Part shown: positions 62,676 through 64,000 of the stretch, in pieces | Layout: each line of letters starts with the position of its first letter | How positions within the stretch are numbered: position 1 is the stretch's first letter | Origin: Climacteris rufus | Lineage: Eukaryota > Chordata > Aves > Passeriformes > Climacteridae | NCBI GenBank assembly: GCA_013398175.1 | Contig: VZRZ01002003.1 | Coordinates: 215,505-279,504 of the forward strand | DNA length: 64,000 bases | Direction of reading: 5' to 3' | Notes under the pieces: generated by a model | What the model was told of the DNA's origin: nothing | Seen by the model: only the letters and a program-made list of their open reading frames with translations | The model's database searches: none | Position numbers and translations under genes: made by a program

Positions 62676-64000
62676 TATATATTTATGAATGTAGATATGC
62701 TGTATAACCAGCAGCACTTTTTACAGACATACTCCCACAAAAGAGGGAAAGGGTTAAGGTCAGGCATGAAGAATGAAATATAGCAGACTCAGCTATGCCA
62801 CAAAGCACACACATGCAAGCACATGCACACCACACACCCACACTCAGTGAAGGTCAGGCTCTTACCTTTATTGCTGTAGCACACAAGTAAACCAAAGGGA
62901 TTTTTATAAATATGCTTCTTCTACACTCTTATTGCATGAGATCATCAGGTGACATTCTTAGACTCTAATTTTATGACATTGGAGTAGCTGTAGATGTGCC
63001 TGAAGGGTTGTCCTAAAAGTCATCAGCTTAGAGGAATGCTTGAACAGTATAAAGCCATGACAAGATTTATGTCACTAACCAGTGGCTACCAGTGGCTATA
63101 TCCCTTTATATAGGGCTTGTCTAGGACTTGGCCAATTTCAGGGGGCATCAGTTTCAGCTTCCTAATGCTGATAATGTCAGATTGTTAATGGAAAGTTTTC
63201 AAATTCTGTCAACTAATATGGTCAAGAAAATAAGGTTCCCTCCTGTGTCATATAACAGGCCTTTCTACCCATAAATTGAACTTTCTAACCATGTATGTCT
63301 ATAATTTTTGATGGTAACGTTATTGCCTCTATAGCATCCAGTGTCAAGGAGTTGCATAGATACATCATGTAGTATCTGAAAGATAGTGTTTTAGGTTCAT
63401 ATGGATAAGCCCTTAAAAGAGCTGGGATCCCTAGAGAGCTGTGGGCAAGGGAGCCCCATTCCAGGCTGAGATAACCCCTCCTGAGGGTTGGTGGCCCATG
63501 CTTTCCCAAACACACGTCAGCTCTGGCACTACACCACCACCCAAATCTCAGGCCTTCAAGATTCAAATGATGTGAAAGAGAGAAGCAGCATGGCAAAGAT
63601 ATTTGACCATCAAATGTTACAACTGGCCAGCAGGAAGCCTGATTAATGCATTTTTACCAAATGGGGAGTAACATTTAATTATTATTCAAAAAGATACTAC
63701 ATTTACAAAGCTAAGGGCAGGTTATTAGCTTTCCTTGATTCAAAAGGGAAGAGGAGGAGAAAAAAAATTATTCAATAAAGGCTCTCAGAGGTTGTGCCTT
63801 GTTAGCATTTAAATTTTGTTAGTTTGAACAAGGCCCAACAAACTCCTGCAGCCTTCTTGGTTTTCACTTGGCAGCACTATTTTCCATGTTAGGAAAAAAT
63901 ATAAATAAGAACACTTGATATATCTATTTTATGTCCTTCATCTCTTTATATACATTCCTCATGCTTCCTCCTGATTGTCCTCTCATGCTGTAATCTTTTC
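62676..64000. other. Unique intergenic DNA, no gene seen
   Basis: It contains a CA-rich patch at 62800-62845 and a 10-bp tandem duplication (ACCAGTGGCT twice, 63078-63097). A 103-codon minus-strand frame at 63285-63596 has no recognisable domain. Confidence 0.55.

Noticed and set aside
1..64000. CRISPR array, tRNA, rRNA or operon-type gene cluster
   Set aside because: No regularly spaced identical repeats, cloverleaf sequences or clustered coding frames were seen. The repeat content is that of a bird genome.

Overview
This window looks like a stretch of vertebrate, almost certainly avian, intergenic DNA (a gene desert). The avian assignment rests on CR1 retrotransposon fragments. Several are cut off at the 5' side and carry the typical 3' tail related to ATTCTATGATTCT, and one keeps a readable piece of the CR1 reverse-transcriptase C-terminus. 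Retroviral LTRs of a style familiar from birds, A+T-rich unique DNA and very sparse CpG outside the LTRs fit this. A songbird or other neoavian is plausible, but I cannot fix the species.

No protein-coding gene, exon, rRNA, tRNA or CRISPR array can be supported. The longest ATG-started frame in 64 kb is 155 codons, and it ends by running into an LTR. The rest are at or below about 130 codons, as expected by chance. Short exons or lncRNA exons cannot be excluded by eye.

Layout: 1-2.5 kb unique; 2.5-3.4 kb minus-strand LTR; 3.4-6.9 kb mostly unique with a 33-bp direct-repeat pair; CR1 at 7.0 kb; solo LTR at 11.7-12.2 kb; old CR1 at 13.8-14.3 kb; CR1s at 18.7-19.3, 22.4 and 25.1-25.7 kb; 25.7-43.9 kb long unique A+T-rich tract; 43.9-44.8 kb a dispersed repeat plus a candidate plus-strand LTR holding a (CCCT)n microsatellite, an undetermined base and a 93-bp duplication; 45.9-46.5 kb a motif-dense unique block that is the best candidate for a conserved enhancer; a second copy of the dispersed repeat at 50.9 kb; solo LTR at 57.5-58.0 kb; CR1 at 62.3-62.7 kb.

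The best-supported new observations are these. (1) Two solo LTRs of one family, at 11.7 and 57.5 kb, are each bounded by TG...CA and by their own 6-bp target duplication. They are therefore independent insertions and not the two ends of one provirus. (2) A block at 45.94-46.50 kb has a perfect DR1 nuclear-receptor element, several homeodomain sites and two 10-11-bp motifs that each occur twice. (3) A 93-bp near-identical duplication lies next to the only N. I found no sign of an undescribed multi-gene biological system, and I do not claim one.
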